A stretch of DNA of 46,988 nt from Deltaproteobacteria bacterium (lineage in GTDB: Bacteria > Myxococcota_A > UBA796 > UBA2385), in the NCBI GenBank assembly GCA_016792625.1, contig JAEUKK010000130.1:1-46988 (forward strand). The letters run 5' to 3'. The notes under the pieces were generated by a model, which saw nothing but the letters and a program-made list of their open reading frames with translations, did not search any database and had not been told where the DNA came from. The position numbers were made by a program, and so were the translations under genes. Of this stretch, positions 1-8,960 are shown one piece after another; within the stretch, counting starts at the first letter, position 1; each line of letters starts with the position of its first letter.

Positions 1-1399
1 ATGGCACATGCAGCCAGAGCCAGGTGCCCGGGGGGAGCAGCTCGGGCACGCGGAGGGCGGCGCCCGATGCGCTGAGATCGACGATCTGCACAGGAAAGGC
101 AGGGCTGCGCTCTCGCTGCAGCTGCGCTTCGAGCAGGCCGAGCTCGAAGCGGAAGCCTCTGCGATCATGCAGCTCGTGCACCTCGGTGGTCACGGGCCGG
201 CGCAGGCGGGCGCGCACCACGACCGGCGTGCCCTTCAGGGCGTTCTGGGCGCCGCGGGGCGCCTCGTCAATGGGCAGCTCGTCGATGCCCCCGCAGCGGG
301 TGAGCAGGCGGATGTCGCCCGAGCGCGCGTGGATCACGAGCTCCACCGCCTCGCCGATCGGGCAGAGGCCCTCGCAGGGCGCGCAGTAGAGGTCCAGCTC
401 ACGCTCCCCGTCTTCGATCCACACGAGCGGGATGGTGGGCCGCGCCCCGTGCTCGTCCCGAAACCGCACCCGCTCACGCCGACCGATCACCAGGCGGAGC
501 TCGGCGCGGAGGGCACCCAGCCGGTGGGGTCCGAGGACGCGCACCACCTCTCTCTCGAAGCCGTCAACCTCTGTCGGATTGTCCAGCCGGAGGATCCAGG
601 CGTCCTGGTGATCCCGCAGCGCGTCCACCCGCGGCTCCCCGAGGCGCTGCGCGCGGTCGCTGGCGCCCAAGACGCGCTCCCCTTCCGCGCCGAGAAAGCG
701 GAGCACCCCGTCGGGATCGACCCAGGCGAGCCCGGGGCGGACCTCACCCGAAGCGAGCTGGAGCACGCCGCCGCCGAACCAGATGGCCGCGGGTGGACAC
801 AGCACGGCCGGCGGCACCGCGATCCCCATGGACAGGACCTGCGCGAAGCCCGCCGCGTCGTCGAGCTCGAAGCAGGCCTCGCCGTCGAGCCCGCGGAGCT
901 GCACCCGACGCCCGCTGACGTTGACCGCGGTCAGCCATCGCCACGCGCAGGACCACCCGGGGACCCCCAGCGTGTCGCTCAACGCGCTGGTGGTCCCAAA
1001 CCGCACCCCAGCGCGGCCGACCACGATGAGGCCCGCGCCGCGCAGCACACCCGCGACCAGGGTGGCCGAGACCGCCCAGACTGGCCCCGGGTCGGTGGCA
1101 CCGCCTGCCCCGAGCATCCCGCTGGCCAGCAGGCCGAGGCCGAGCCGGCTCGCGTGGGGCCCGGAGAACACCCACTCCTGGCTTCCTTCCTGCACGAACA
1201 TCGCGCCGCCGGCCACCCGGACCCCCAGCGCGCCCCGCAGCGGCAGGTGCAGGCCACCCGCTGGGGCACCCCAGCCACGGGGCCCAGGTGCGCGGCTGAA
1301 GACGATGTGCCCATCGTCGATCCCGAGCGTTCCGGCAGCCTCAAGCAGCGCGCCTAAGCGAAGCGTTGCTGGCCCTGGGGCGCTGAGATCGAGCTTCAT
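1..1399 (-). CDS. PilZ-domain protein, 3' end outside window
   Basis: Reading frame open from ATG at 1399 to the window edge, 466 residues visible, no stop reached. An AGGAGG ribosome binding site lies just upstream of the ATG. The visible C-terminus has the c-di-GMP-binding PilZ signature: RxxxR at residues 413-417 (RRGFR) and DLSASG at 441-446, so the end of the PilZ barrel is missing. Cys-rich sequence near residues 335-345 and the strand-like stretch before PilZ could be a YcgR-N-like domain. The first ~300 residues show no family I recognise; they seem to contain repeated beta-rich segments loosely like GRAM/PH modules (inference only). Likely a cytosolic c-di-GMP effector; the window also encodes a diguanylate cyclase. 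It is divergent from ampG. Several opposite-strand frames here are shadows. Confidence 0.8.
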   Translation of the reverse strand, partial: MKLDLSAPGPATLRLGALLEAAGTLGIDDGHIVFSRAPGPRGWGAPAGGLHLPLRGALGVRVAGGAMFVQEGSQEWVFSGPHASRLGLGLLASGMLGAGGATDPGPVWAVSATLVAGVLRGAGLIVVGRAGVRFGTTSALSDTLGVPGWSCAWRWLTAVNVSGRRVQLRGLDGEACFELDDAAGFAQVLSMGIAVPPAVLCPPAAIWFGGGVLQLASGEVRPGLAWVDPDGVLRFLGAEGERVLGASDRAQRLGEPRVDALRDHQDAWILRLDNPTEVDGFEREVVRVLGPHRLGALRAELRLVIGRRERVRFRDEHGARPTIPLVWIEDGERELDLYCAPCEGLCPIGEAVELVIHARSGDIRLLTRCGGIDELPIDEAPRGAQNALKGTPVVVRARLRRPVTTEVHELHDRRGFRFELGLLEAQLQRERSPAFPVQIVDLSASGAALRVPELLPPGTWLWLHVP

Positions 1400-1619
1400 G
1401 GAACCTCCTGCTGGTGTGACGGCACCGAGCGGCACGGTGTTGAGTCGAATCGACACGGCGTACGCGCGGAGCGCCCCGAGGGTGCCGGACCCGCAGTACA
1501 GGGCCCTCCCGGATCACACTGTACACACCACCAGGCTACACCTTAGCATCGGACATGAACCGTCATCAATTTGGGACGACACCCTGTACGGATGCCGGGG
1601 CCAGCGATAGACCCCCACC
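1400..1619. promoter_or_regulatory. Divergent intergenic region pilZ-protein / ampG
   Basis: 220 bp between two divergent starts, so promoters for both must lie here or further out. It is visibly less GC-rich than the genes around it, especially near 1500-1580. I could not assign a convincing -35/-10 pair to either side. Confidence 0.45.
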
Positions 1620-2936
1620 ATGACCGCCCCACCCGCCGCCGCCCCGCCGCCCGCCGAGCCCCACTGGCTCCAGCTGGTGTGCACGCCAGCGATGGCGGGC
1701 TGCTTGGCCACGGGCTTCGCCTCGGGCCTCCCCCTCTACGTCGGCGTGCAGCTCATCCCCGCCTGGGCCCGGTCGGCCGGCGTCGACCTGACCACCATCG
1801 GCCTGCTCAGCCTGGCGGGCCTCCCCTACACGTGGAAATTCCTCTGGGCGCCGCTGCTCGACGCCACCGACCCGATGGGCTGGGGGCGGCGCCGCTCCTG
1901 GGCGGCGATCTGCCAAGTGGGGCTGCTGCTCTGCATCGCCGCGCTCTCCTTCATCGACCTCGCCGATGGGCCGCGCGCCACCTGGGCGCTGGGCGGCTTC
2001 GCGCTGGTCATCGCCCTGCTCAGCGCGACCCAAGACGTCGCGCTCGACGCCTGGCGGCGCGAGCTGCTGCCCGACCGCAGCCTCGGCCTGGGCAACAGCC
2101 TCTTCGTCAACGCCTACCGCCTCAGCTCGCTCGTGCCGGGCTCGCTGGCCCTCATCCTCGCAGACCGCCTGCCGTGGCCCGCGGTGCACCTCATCGTCGC
2201 CGCCTTCATGCTCGTGGGGCTCGCGGCCACGGCGCTCCTGCCTGAGCCCGCGCTACCGCCGGCCCCGCCCGGCGCCGCTCCGTCCGGTGTGATGGGGGTC
2301 GAGCGCCTGCGTGCGCCCTTGGTGGCCTTTTTCGCCCGGCATGGCCGGTCGGGTGCCCTGCGCATCCTCGCCTTCATGCTGCTGTACAAGCTGGGCGACA
2401 GCATGGCCACAGCGCTGCTGACGCCATTTTACATCGACACCGGCTTCAGCTTGAGCCAGGTCGGCACCATCGCGAAGGCCGCGTCGCTCTGGGCGGTGGT
2501 GCTCGGCAGCACGGCCGGCGGCCTGCTCATGCTGAAGGTCGGGGTCAACCGCGGCCTGTGGATCTTCGGCGTGCTGCAGCTGGTCAGCATCTTCGGGCTG
2601 CTGGCCCTCTCGCTCATCGGCCCTGACCCCACCGCGCTCTTCGTCGCGGTCAGCCTCGAGTACCTGGGCGTGGGCATGGGCACCTCGGCTTTTGTGGCCT
2701 TCATCGCCCGCAGCACCGACCGCGCGCACACCGCGACCCAGCTCGCGTTGCTCAGCTCGTTGGTCGGCGTGCCGCGCACGCTGGCCGCCGCCGGCGCCGG
2801 CGCCCTCATCGAGCAGCTCGGCTACCCCGTCTTTTTCGGCCTCTGCGCGGCGCTCGCCCTCCCCGGCATGTGGATGTTGCGCAGCGTCGCCCCCTGGGGC
2901 GACGACCCGGCCGCGCCGAACCCGGGGGGCGCATGA
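1620..2936 (+). CDS. ampG: AmpG-family muropeptide permease (MFS)
   Basis: 438 residues with about 12 membrane spans. AmpG proteins import GlcNAc-anhydroMurNAc peptides from the periplasm during peptidoglycan recycling and belong to the major facilitator superfamily. Diagnostic stretches include KFLWAPLLD after the second span, SATQDVALDAWRRELL in the middle of the N-terminal half and the YRLSSLVPGSLA segment, all close to AmpG consensus. The length is slightly short of the E. coli protein (about 490), which carries extra C-terminal helices. The Pro/Ala-rich first 15 residues are cytosolic. No clear Shine-Dalgarno precedes the ATG. The stop overlaps the next start (ATGA), so it is translationally coupled to the di-haem lipoprotein. 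Substrate is inferred from family only. Confidence 0.85.
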   Translation: MTAPPAAAPPPAEPHWLQLVCTPAMAGCLATGFASGLPLYVGVQLIPAWARSAGVDLTTIGLLSLAGLPYTWKFLWAPLLDATDPMGWGRRRSWAAICQVGLLLCIAALSFIDLADGPRATWALGGFALVIALLSATQDVALDAWRRELLPDRSLGLGNSLFVNAYRLSSLVPGSLALILADRLPWPAVHLIVAAFMLVGLAATALLPEPALPPAPPGAAPSGVMGVERLRAPLVAFFARHGRSGALRILAFMLLYKLGDSMATALLTPFYIDTGFSLSQVGTIAKAASLWAVVLGSTAGGLLMLKVGVNRGLWIFGVLQLVSIFGLLALSLIGPDPTALFVAVSLEYLGVGMGTSAFVAFIARSTDRAHTATQLALLSSLVGVPRTLAAAGAGALIEQLGYPVFFGLCAALALPGMWMLRSVAPWGDDPAAPNPGGA

Positions 2937-4417
2937 GCCGGGGCGCCGTGCATCCCTGGCCCGGGGTGGCGCGCCCGCGGGCGGCCCGCAGGTGCATCAG
3001 GCTGGGGCTGGTGGCGCTCATGGGCTGCGGCACCAAAGAGGGCGACGACGACGTGCAGCAGAGCGTCTTCGACGTGCTCTCGGGCGACGCGCTCCAAGCG
3101 CTGGTGGTCGCGATGGGGGCAGACCGCTCACCCGTGGTGGATGAGACCAACCGATGGTCGGGCGACGCCGAGGCGGCCGCGCTGGGCGAGGCGCTGTTCT
3201 TCGACCGGCGCCTCTCGGGCAGCGGCGGGGTCTCTTGCGGGGACTGCCACCTGCTCGACCTGCACTTCACCGATGGCCTCCCCTTGCCCCGTGTCGACGG
3301 CGCCCCGGCCGGCGCCCGCCACACGCCTTCGGTGCTCAACGCCGGCCTGCAGCGCTGGCAATTCTGGGATGGCCGCTGCGACACCTTGTGGTGCCAGGCG
3401 ACCGGCCCCATCGAGAGCCCGCTCGAGATGAACCTCGGGCGCGCTGATCTCGGGCGGGTGCTGCTGAACGCGCCCGATCTGCGCGACCCCTACCTCACGC
3501 TCGCGGGCCTGCCCGACGAGCTCGCGGCCATCGCCGACGAGGGAGAGGTCGGCCTGCCCACCGCCCTGCTCGACACCGACCGCTTCCCGGCGGGCGCGCG
3601 CCCCATGCCCGAGGCCCCCGAGGCCCCGGAAGCGCTGGCCTGGGCGACGATGGCCCCCGAAGATCAAGCGGCGGCCACCCGCCTGCTGGTCGACCTCGCC
3701 AAGCTGATCGCCGCCTACGAGGGCCAGCTGGTGAGCGGGCCGGCGCCCATCGACGCCTACGCCGCTGCGCTGGCCGCCGACGATCCCGCCGCCGCGTCCG
3801 CGGCCCTCTCCCCCGCCGCCGCCCGGGGGCTGCTGCGCTTCGTGACCGACGGCCAGTGCGTGCTCTGCCACACCGGCCCGCTGCTCAGCAACCTCGAGTT
3901 CGAGGCGGTCGGGCTGCCTGCAGCAACCGGCGCTGACCCCGACGACACCGGCCGCTACGACGGGGCCCTGCGCCTGCAGGCCCAGGCCTTCAACGCCGCG
4001 GGGCCCTGGTCCGACGCGCCCGAGGGCGAGGCCGCCGCGCGGCTGGCCGTGCTGCGCACCGACAGCACCACGCTCGCGCACTTCAAGGTGCCCAGCCTGC
4101 GCGAGGTGGCGGCCACGGCGCCCTACATGCACACCGGCCAGCTGGTCGATCTCCGCGCGGTGGTCGACCACTACGTTGAGATGGACGACGAGCAGCCGCT
4201 GGGCAGCCGCAGCCCCCTGTTGGCGCCCCTCGACTGGTCCGATGACGACCGCGCCGACGTGGTGGCCTTCCTGCAGAGCCTCAGCGGCGACAGCGCCGCC
4301 GCCCCTGCCTGGGGCGCGCCGACGCGGTCCGTTGGGCGCTCCAAGCCTCGCTCCGGCCTCTCCTCCCCCCGCTCCGCACCTCCCTCCGGGTCCGCCGATG
4401 CCGACCACCGTCCCTGA
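2933..4417 (+). CDS. Di-haem cytochrome c peroxidase/MauG-family lipoprotein
   Basis: 494 residues from the ATG that overlaps the ampG stop. An N-terminal basic stretch and hydrophobic segment end at Leu-Met-Gly-Cys (Cys32), a probable lipobox, so an envelope lipoprotein. Two c-type haem sites are present: CGDCH at 102-106 and CVLCH at 309-313, with the family features FWDGR near 144-148, a PIESPLEM motif near 159-166 and a C-terminal APYMHTG segment. The family reduces H2O2 or oxidises protein/small substrates with paired haems. Extra cysteines at 149 and 154 flank the FWDGR region and may form a disulfide. The last ~40 residues are a low-complexity Ser/Pro/Arg tail. Its final 20 bp overlap the acyltransferase gene. 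Substrate unknown. Confidence 0.88.
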   Translation: MSRGAVHPWPGVARPRAARRCIRLGLVALMGCGTKEGDDDVQQSVFDVLSGDALQALVVAMGADRSPVVDETNRWSGDAEAAALGEALFFDRRLSGSGGVSCGDCHLLDLHFTDGLPLPRVDGAPAGARHTPSVLNAGLQRWQFWDGRCDTLWCQATGPIESPLEMNLGRADLGRVLLNAPDLRDPYLTLAGLPDELAAIADEGEVGLPTALLDTDRFPAGARPMPEAPEAPEALAWATMAPEDQAAATRLLVDLAKLIAAYEGQLVSGPAPIDAYAAALAADDPAAASAALSPAAARGLLRFVTDGQCVLCHTGPLLSNLEFEAVGLPAATGADPDDTGRYDGALRLQAQAFNAAGPWSDAPEGEAAARLAVLRTDSTTLAHFKVPSLREVAATAPYMHTGQLVDLRAVVDHYVEMDDEQPLGSRSPLLAPLDWSDDDRADVVAFLQSLSGDSAAAPAWGAPTRSVGRSKPRSGLSSPRSAPPSGSADADHRP

Positions 4418-5120
4418 TCCCGATCCGCAGGTCATCCAGCGGGTCGTCCGCACCCTGCGCCCGCTCCAGCGCTACCACCGCCACCGCGTCGTGGGGATGG
4501 AGCACCTGCCGCGATCCGGCCGCGTGCTGCTGGTCGTGCACCACAGCCTGGCGACCTACGACGGCTTCATGCTCGGCCTCGCCATCTTCGAAGCCACCGG
4601 CCGCCCGCCCCGGGGCCTGGGCGACGACATGATCTTCCGCACGCCCCTGCTCCGGCGCGGCGCGCGGGCCATCGGCATCGTGCCGGCCTCGCCCACCGCT
4701 GGCGAAGACCTGCTGCGGGCCGACGAGCTGGTCGGGGTCGCCCCCGGCGGCATGTGGGAGGGCCTGCGCCCCCGCGAAGAGCGCTACCAGACCCGCTGGC
4801 AGGGCCGGCGCGGCTTCGTGCGCCTCGCCCTGCGCTGCGGCGCGCCGATGCTGCTCGCCGCCTGCCCGCGGGCCGACGACCTCTACACCGTCTACGGCAG
4901 CCGCCTCACCGACCAAGTCTACAGCCGCCTCAAAGCCCCGCTGCCTCTGCTGCGCGGCCTCGGCCCGACCCTGCTGCCCCGGCCGCTGCAGCTCACCCAC
5001 TACATCGCCCCGCCGATCCAGCCCCCGACTTGGGTGCCTGGGCGCGAAGATGACGACGTAGAGGCCCTCTTCACCCAGGCCGAAGCCACCATGGCCGCCC
5101 TGCTGCGCCGGCGAGACTGA
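4398..5120 (+). CDS. PlsC/MGAT-like acyltransferase
   Basis: 240 residues. The ATG at 4398 lies inside the 3' end of the peroxidase-family gene, giving a 20 bp overlap. The protein matches the LPLAT superfamily branch that includes MGAT/DGAT2 and TMEM68: His49-x5-Asp55 (HSLATYD) is the catalytic block and APGGMWEGLR (near 115-124) corresponds to the PGG substrate-binding block. No strong membrane span is evident, so it probably sits on the cytosolic membrane face and transfers an acyl chain to a lipid or hydroxyl acceptor. The operon (AmpG, peroxidase-family lipoprotein, acyltransferase) suggests an envelope role, but the acceptor cannot be read from sequence. It converges on the PAP2 gene with a 5 bp gap. 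Confidence 0.8.
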   Translation: MPTTVPDPDPQVIQRVVRTLRPLQRYHRHRVVGMEHLPRSGRVLLVVHHSLATYDGFMLGLAIFEATGRPPRGLGDDMIFRTPLLRRGARAIGIVPASPTAGEDLLRADELVGVAPGGMWEGLRPREERYQTRWQGRRGFVRLALRCGAPMLLAACPRADDLYTVYGSRLTDQVYSRLKAPLPLLRGLGPTLLPRPLQLTHYIAPPIQPPTWVPGREDDDVEALFTQAEATMAALLRRRD

Positions 5121-5125
5121 GCGGC

Positions 5126-5866
5126 TCAGCCCGCCGGCGGCGGGGGCGCGCCCCAGGCCCCGAGGTCCTCGGGGCCCACCCAGCCAAACCACCACGGCGC
5201 CGCGCAGCCCACGAAGAGCAGCGCGTAGAAGAGCAAAGGCCAGAGGTTGTGCACCAAGGGCAGCGGCCGCCACGCCTCGGCGGGCACCGGCCAGAGCTTG
5301 AAAACAAGCCAAACCACGCCGATCCCGAGCAGTCCACCGGCGGCGGCGTCGGCCACCCAATGTTGGCCCAACGCCAAGGTCGAGCCGGTGATCGCGAGCG
5401 CGCCCAGCCCCCAGGCCAGGCCGAGCCCCTTGTGGTGCCGGTAGATCAGGGCCGCCGCGGCGACCGACTCGGCCACGTGCATCGAGGGGAAGCAGTTGGT
5501 CGGCGGGTCGACGAAGCGGGTCACCGCGAGGCCAAAGGTCCACAGGTCGTGGACGGGCACAGGCTCCCGTGGCACGGTCACGGGGAAAAACAGCCAAAAT
5601 GGCGCGCCCGCGGTCACCAACAGCGCGTAGCAGGCCAGCCCCCGGCGCAGCACGCCCCGGTCGGTGAGCACCGCGAGGGGCGCGACGACCTGCGCGAACA
5701 GGAACAGATAGATGGCCACCGTCCAGGGCATCAGCGGCACCCGGTCGAGCGGGCTTTGCAGCGTGTGCAGCGCGGCCCCGACCTGGGCGGCGCCGACCAC
5801 CCCGTAGGCGCCGTAGAAGACCGCCACGCCGAGGACAGCGGTCAACAGCCGCTCGCTGAGCTTCAT
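5126..5866 (-). CDS. PAP2-family membrane phosphatase
   Basis: 246 residues from ATG 5866, about six membrane spans. PAP2 motifs: PSMH at 127-130 within an NCFPSMHVAES segment and GQHWVAD (167-173) for the SRxxxGHxxxD block. The Ser-Arg of that block appears as Ser-Thr, so one phosphate-binding residue is not canonical. Family members hydrolyse phosphatidic acid, lipid pyrophosphates or exchange inositol-phosphoryl groups at the outer face of the membrane; the NCFPSMH form is seen in the PAP2_3 (aureobasidin-resistance-like) branch. The frame stays open upstream to 5923, but that would overlap the divergent transporter gene, so the shorter start is preferred. Convergent with the acyltransferase, another lipid-related enzyme. 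Confidence 0.8.
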   Translation of the reverse strand: MKLSERLLTAVLGVAVFYGAYGVVGAAQVGAALHTLQSPLDRVPLMPWTVAIYLFLFAQVVAPLAVLTDRGVLRRGLACYALLVTAGAPFWLFFPVTVPREPVPVHDLWTFGLAVTRFVDPPTNCFPSMHVAESVAAAALIYRHHKGLGLAWGLGALAITGSTLALGQHWVADAAAGGLLGIGVVWLVFKLWPVPAEAWRPLPLVHNLWPLLFYALLFVGCAAPWWFGWVGPEDLGAWGAPPPPAG

Positions 5867-5905
5867 CTCCCCAGTGTGCACGGCCGCTCCGCCCCGAGGT
5901 GAACG

Positions 5906-7291
5906 ATGGACCTGCGCCGGCACGCCCTCTGGCTCGGGCCCCTCGCTGGGCTCCTCGCCGGCCTCTCCGCCGCGCCGCTCGGCGCAGACGCCGCGTGGAC
6001 GGCCGGACTAACCGCGCTCTGCGCCCTCTGGTGGGTGCTCGAGCCGGTGCCGATCCCGGTCACCTCGCTGATCCCGCTGGGCGCCCTGCCTGCGCTGGGT
6101 GTGCTGCCCGAAGACGAGGTGGCGGCGAGCTACGGCCACCCGCTCATCTTGCTGCTGCTCGGCGGCTTCATCCTCAGCCAAGCGATGGAGCACAGCGGCG
6201 TGCACGCCCGCCTCGCGCTCGGACTGCTCCGGCTCATCGGCGGCGGCGGGCGGCGCCTGCTCTTCGGCGTCATGCTCGCCAGCGCGCTCACCAGCATGTG
6301 GTTGAGCAACACCGCGACCGTGTTGATCTTGTTGCCGGTCTGCCTCGCCCTAGTCGGCCCCGCCGCCGGCGCCGCGACCGCGCCCCTGCGCGGGCCCCTG
6401 CTCATCGGCCTCGCCTGGTCGGCGAGCATCGGCGGCCTGGGTACGCCGGTGGGCACGCCGCCGAACCTCATCTACCTGGCGGCCCTGGACACCGTGGGCG
6501 TGGCGCGCCCGAGCTTCCTCAGCTGGATGACCTTTGGCGTGCCCATCGTGGCCACCTTGCTGCCCACCGCCTGGTGGCTGCTCGCGCGGGCCGTGCCCGC
6601 CGGCCTACCTGCCCCGGCCCTCCCCAAGCCGGGGCCGTGGCGCCGGGCAGAGATTGGCGTGCTCGCCGTCTTTCTCCTCACCTCTCTGGCCTGGGCGACC
6701 CGCACGGCGCCCCTCGGCGGCTGGGGGGCCGCCCTAGGCGCGGCGGGCGTGGGCGAGACCACGGTGGCCCTCGTCGCCTGCCTCGTGATGCTGCTCCTGC
6801 CCGACGGGGAGGGCGGGCGCCTGCTCCCCTGGTCGAAGGCCGAGGAGGTCCCCTGGTCCCTGCTCCTCCTCTTCGCCGGCGGCATCGCCTTGGCCAAGGC
6901 CTTCGGCGCCAGCGGCCTCAGCCTGGCCCTCTCGGGCCAATTCGGGGGCCTGGCCGGCCCGGGCGGCCTGCCCGCCTGGGCGCTCGTGCTCGGGATCAGC
7001 CTCTTCGTCACCTTTTTGACCGAGGTGACCAGCAACACCGCCACCGCGACCCTGCTCATGCCGGTGCTCGCCGCCGTCGCGACCGGGGCCGGGCTGCCGC
7101 CGCCCTTGTTGATGCTGCCCGCCGCCATCTCGGCGAGCTGCGCGTTCATGTTGCCCGTGGCCACCGCGCCCAACGCGATCGTCTTTGGGACGGGGCAGGT
7201 CGACGGGCGGATGATGGCGCGGGCCGGCCTCTGGCTCAACCTGCTCGGCGCGGTCTGGATCACCGTGCTGGTCATGCTCCTCGGGGTCTGA
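5906..7291 (+). CDS. SLC13/DASS-family anion:Na+ symporter
   Basis: 461 residues, about 11-12 membrane spans plus re-entrant loops. The two substrate/sodium-binding SNT motifs of the DASS family are intact at 134-136 (SNTAT) and 376-378 (SNTAT), and the intervening GTPVGTPPN segment (179-187) is also typical. The family imports dicarboxylates, citrate, sulfate or related anions with Na+. GAGGTG upstream of the ATG serves as ribosome binding site. Only 39 bp separate it from the divergent PAP2 start. Which anion it carries cannot be told from the sequence. It converges on the GT-C gene 12 bp downstream. Confidence 0.88.
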   Translation: MDLRRHALWLGPLAGLLAGLSAAPLGADAAWTAGLTALCALWWVLEPVPIPVTSLIPLGALPALGVLPEDEVAASYGHPLILLLLGGFILSQAMEHSGVHARLALGLLRLIGGGGRRLLFGVMLASALTSMWLSNTATVLILLPVCLALVGPAAGAATAPLRGPLLIGLAWSASIGGLGTPVGTPPNLIYLAALDTVGVARPSFLSWMTFGVPIVATLLPTAWWLLARAVPAGLPAPALPKPGPWRRAEIGVLAVFLLTSLAWATRTAPLGGWGAALGAAGVGETTVALVACLVMLLLPDGEGGRLLPWSKAEEVPWSLLLLFAGGIALAKAFGASGLSLALSGQFGGLAGPGGLPAWALVLGISLFVTFLTEVTSNTATATLLMPVLAAVATGAGLPPPLLMLPAAISASCAFMLPVATAPNAIVFGTGQVDGRMMARAGLWLNLLGAVWITVLVMLLGV

Positions 7292-7303
7292 GGTCGCGGC
7301 GGC

Positions 7304-8863
7304 TCAGCCCCCGCCGGCGAGGCCCGCCAAGAAGCCCTTGCGGACCCACAGGTTGAGCACCCGACCCTCGATGGGCACGCTGATCGACTGATAGCGCTCG
7401 CCAAAGTCCGGCGGGAAGCCCGGCTCTGGCGAGAGCGGCCACGCCTGGAGCGTGAAGACCTTGTCCTCGGGCAGGTAGAGCGCGGGCGCCCGGCTGAAGA
7501 CATAGGCCGGATCACTCCGCTCGTGGCCCGCCAACCCCTCGCCCATGGTCGGAGCCGGCGCGCGGGCGATGTGGTGGTCGGTCAGCCCCCACATGTCGAT
7601 GGTGGGCAGGCCGGCGTAGTAGGGGATGGCGCCGGCGGAGTGGATGGCCATGAGCGTGTCAGGCGGCATGTTCTCGCGAAGGAAGAGCCCGACCGTGCGC
7701 CGCGCCTCGAGGTTGGCCCGGCGCTCTGCGGCCCAGCCATAGACCGTATCGGCGCCCGCGCCGCAGACCGCCGCCCCGACGAGGATGACCACTCCGAGGG
7801 CCAAGCCACCGCGGGGCGCCCGCAGCAGCGGCCCGGCGCCCGCGCCCACCAGCAAGCCCAGCGGCCCGACCAAGGGCATCAAGAAGCGACCGGTCGGCTT
7901 GAAGTCGCCGCCGACCTTGGCCACCCAGAGGAGCTGGCCGAGCACCGGCAGCAAAGCGAGCAGCGCGCGGGCCCGGGCCGCGCCGCCTGACCGCAGGGCG
8001 AGGGCCGCGCCGACCGCCGCGAGGCCCCAGAGCGCCGGGTGGTGCAGCGCGTGGTCGGCGATGTAGCGGAGCCCGCGCCCCCAGGCCGCGCCCCCGACCT
8101 TGGCGTAAAAGGTGTTGGGCAGCGGCTCGCCGTAGGTGTGCAGGCGCCAGGCGAGCAGGGCCCCCTGCTGGGCGGCGAGCGCCGCCCCGGCGACCAGGGC
8201 CGCGCGCAGCCGCTCCCGCCACCGCCCCGGATCACCGACCAGCAGGCCCAGGTGGGCCAGGGCAGCCAGCAGAGGCGCCTCCGGCCGGGTCAGCGCGGCC
8301 AGAGCGAAGGCCAGGGTCGAGGCCCAGCCTCGGCCGCGGTCGGGCCCCTCGCACTCGTCCCGCGGGGCGAGCGACAGCACCCCTGCTGCGATGAGCAGCG
8401 CGTAGAGCGCGGTCTCGAGGCCCTCGACCGCCTCGAGCGCCGCCTGCAGGCTGAGCGCCGCCGCCGCCGCCGCCACCAGCCCGGCCCGCGGGCCGCCGCC
8501 CGCCGCCCCGCCGGCCCGCGCGGCCACCGCCACCGCGCCGGCCCAGCAGAGCGCGCCGAGCACCGCCGAGCCCACCACGGCGTCGATCCCGAGCGCCATC
8601 AGGCCGGCGAGCAGCAGCGTCCACAGCAGGTTGGTGTAGCCCTCAACGGCCTCACCGACGTTGTAGACGAGCCCGTGGCCCTCGACGAGGTTGCGCGCGT
8701 AGCGCAGGCTGATGAAGGCGTCGTCCTGGGTGCACAAGCCGAAGCTCACCGCCAACAGCAGGCCGGCCAGGGCGCCCGCCAACGGACCGCCCCACCCGGC
8801 GCGCCCGTCCTCGGACCGCTGCGCGCCGGACCGCTGCGCGCCGGACCGCTGCTCGACCCGCAT
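7304..8863 (-). CDS. GT-C fold membrane glycosyltransferase
   Basis: 519 residues from ATG 8863, chosen because AGGAGT lies 5 bp upstream; the frame is open further but without signals. After a short N-terminal tail and one span comes TQDDAFISLRYARNLVEGHGLVYN, with the acidic pair Asp47-Asp48 in the first periplasmic loop, the hallmark of polyprenyl-phosphate-sugar-dependent GT-C enzymes (AftB/ArnT-like). This is followed by EAVEGYTNLLW, also typical, and about nine more spans and a soluble C-terminal domain. Residues 6-20 come from three copies of a 15 bp repeat. Probably adds a sugar to a lipid or envelope glycan on the outer face; acceptor unknown. Confidence 0.8.
   Translation of the reverse strand: MRVEQRSGAQRSGAQRSEDGRAGWGGPLAGALAGLLLAVSFGLCTQDDAFISLRYARNLVEGHGLVYNVGEAVEGYTNLLWTLLLAGLMALGIDAVVGSAVLGALCWAGAVAVAARAGGAAGGGPRAGLVAAAAAALSLQAALEAVEGLETALYALLIAAGVLSLAPRDECEGPDRGRGWASTLAFALAALTRPEAPLLAALAHLGLLVGDPGRWRERLRAALVAGAALAAQQGALLAWRLHTYGEPLPNTFYAKVGGAAWGRGLRYIADHALHHPALWGLAAVGAALALRSGGAARARALLALLPVLGQLLWVAKVGGDFKPTGRFLMPLVGPLGLLVGAGAGPLLRAPRGGLALGVVILVGAAVCGAGADTVYGWAAERRANLEARRTVGLFLRENMPPDTLMAIHSAGAIPYYAGLPTIDMWGLTDHHIARAPAPTMGEGLAGHERSDPAYVFSRAPALYLPEDKVFTLQAWPLSPEPGFPPDFGERYQSISVPIEGRVLNLWVRKGFLAGLAGGG
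8813..8857. repeat. 15-bp tandem repeat, three copies
   Basis: Three head-to-tail copies of a 15 bp unit beginning GGACCGCTGC, at 8813-8827, 8828-8842 and 8843-8857. The first two are identical; the third differs in its last bases. They encode Arg-Ser-Gly-Ala-Gln-type units in the cytosolic N-terminus of the glycosyltransferase, so copy change would add or remove 5 residues without a frameshift. Confidence 0.9.
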
Positions 8864-8960
8864 GTCGACTCCTGCGCGCGGACCGGCCCGCGGGCGCGCC
8901 GCCCGCTTTACCTTGACCGGCGGGCCCGCCGCCAGCCGCGCCCGCCCCGCCCGAGGCCCG

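Noticed and set aside
8..1357. 449-residue frame on the plus strand
   Set aside because: Shadow of the minus-strand PilZ protein; Arg/His/Gln-rich composition, no RBS and no family pattern.
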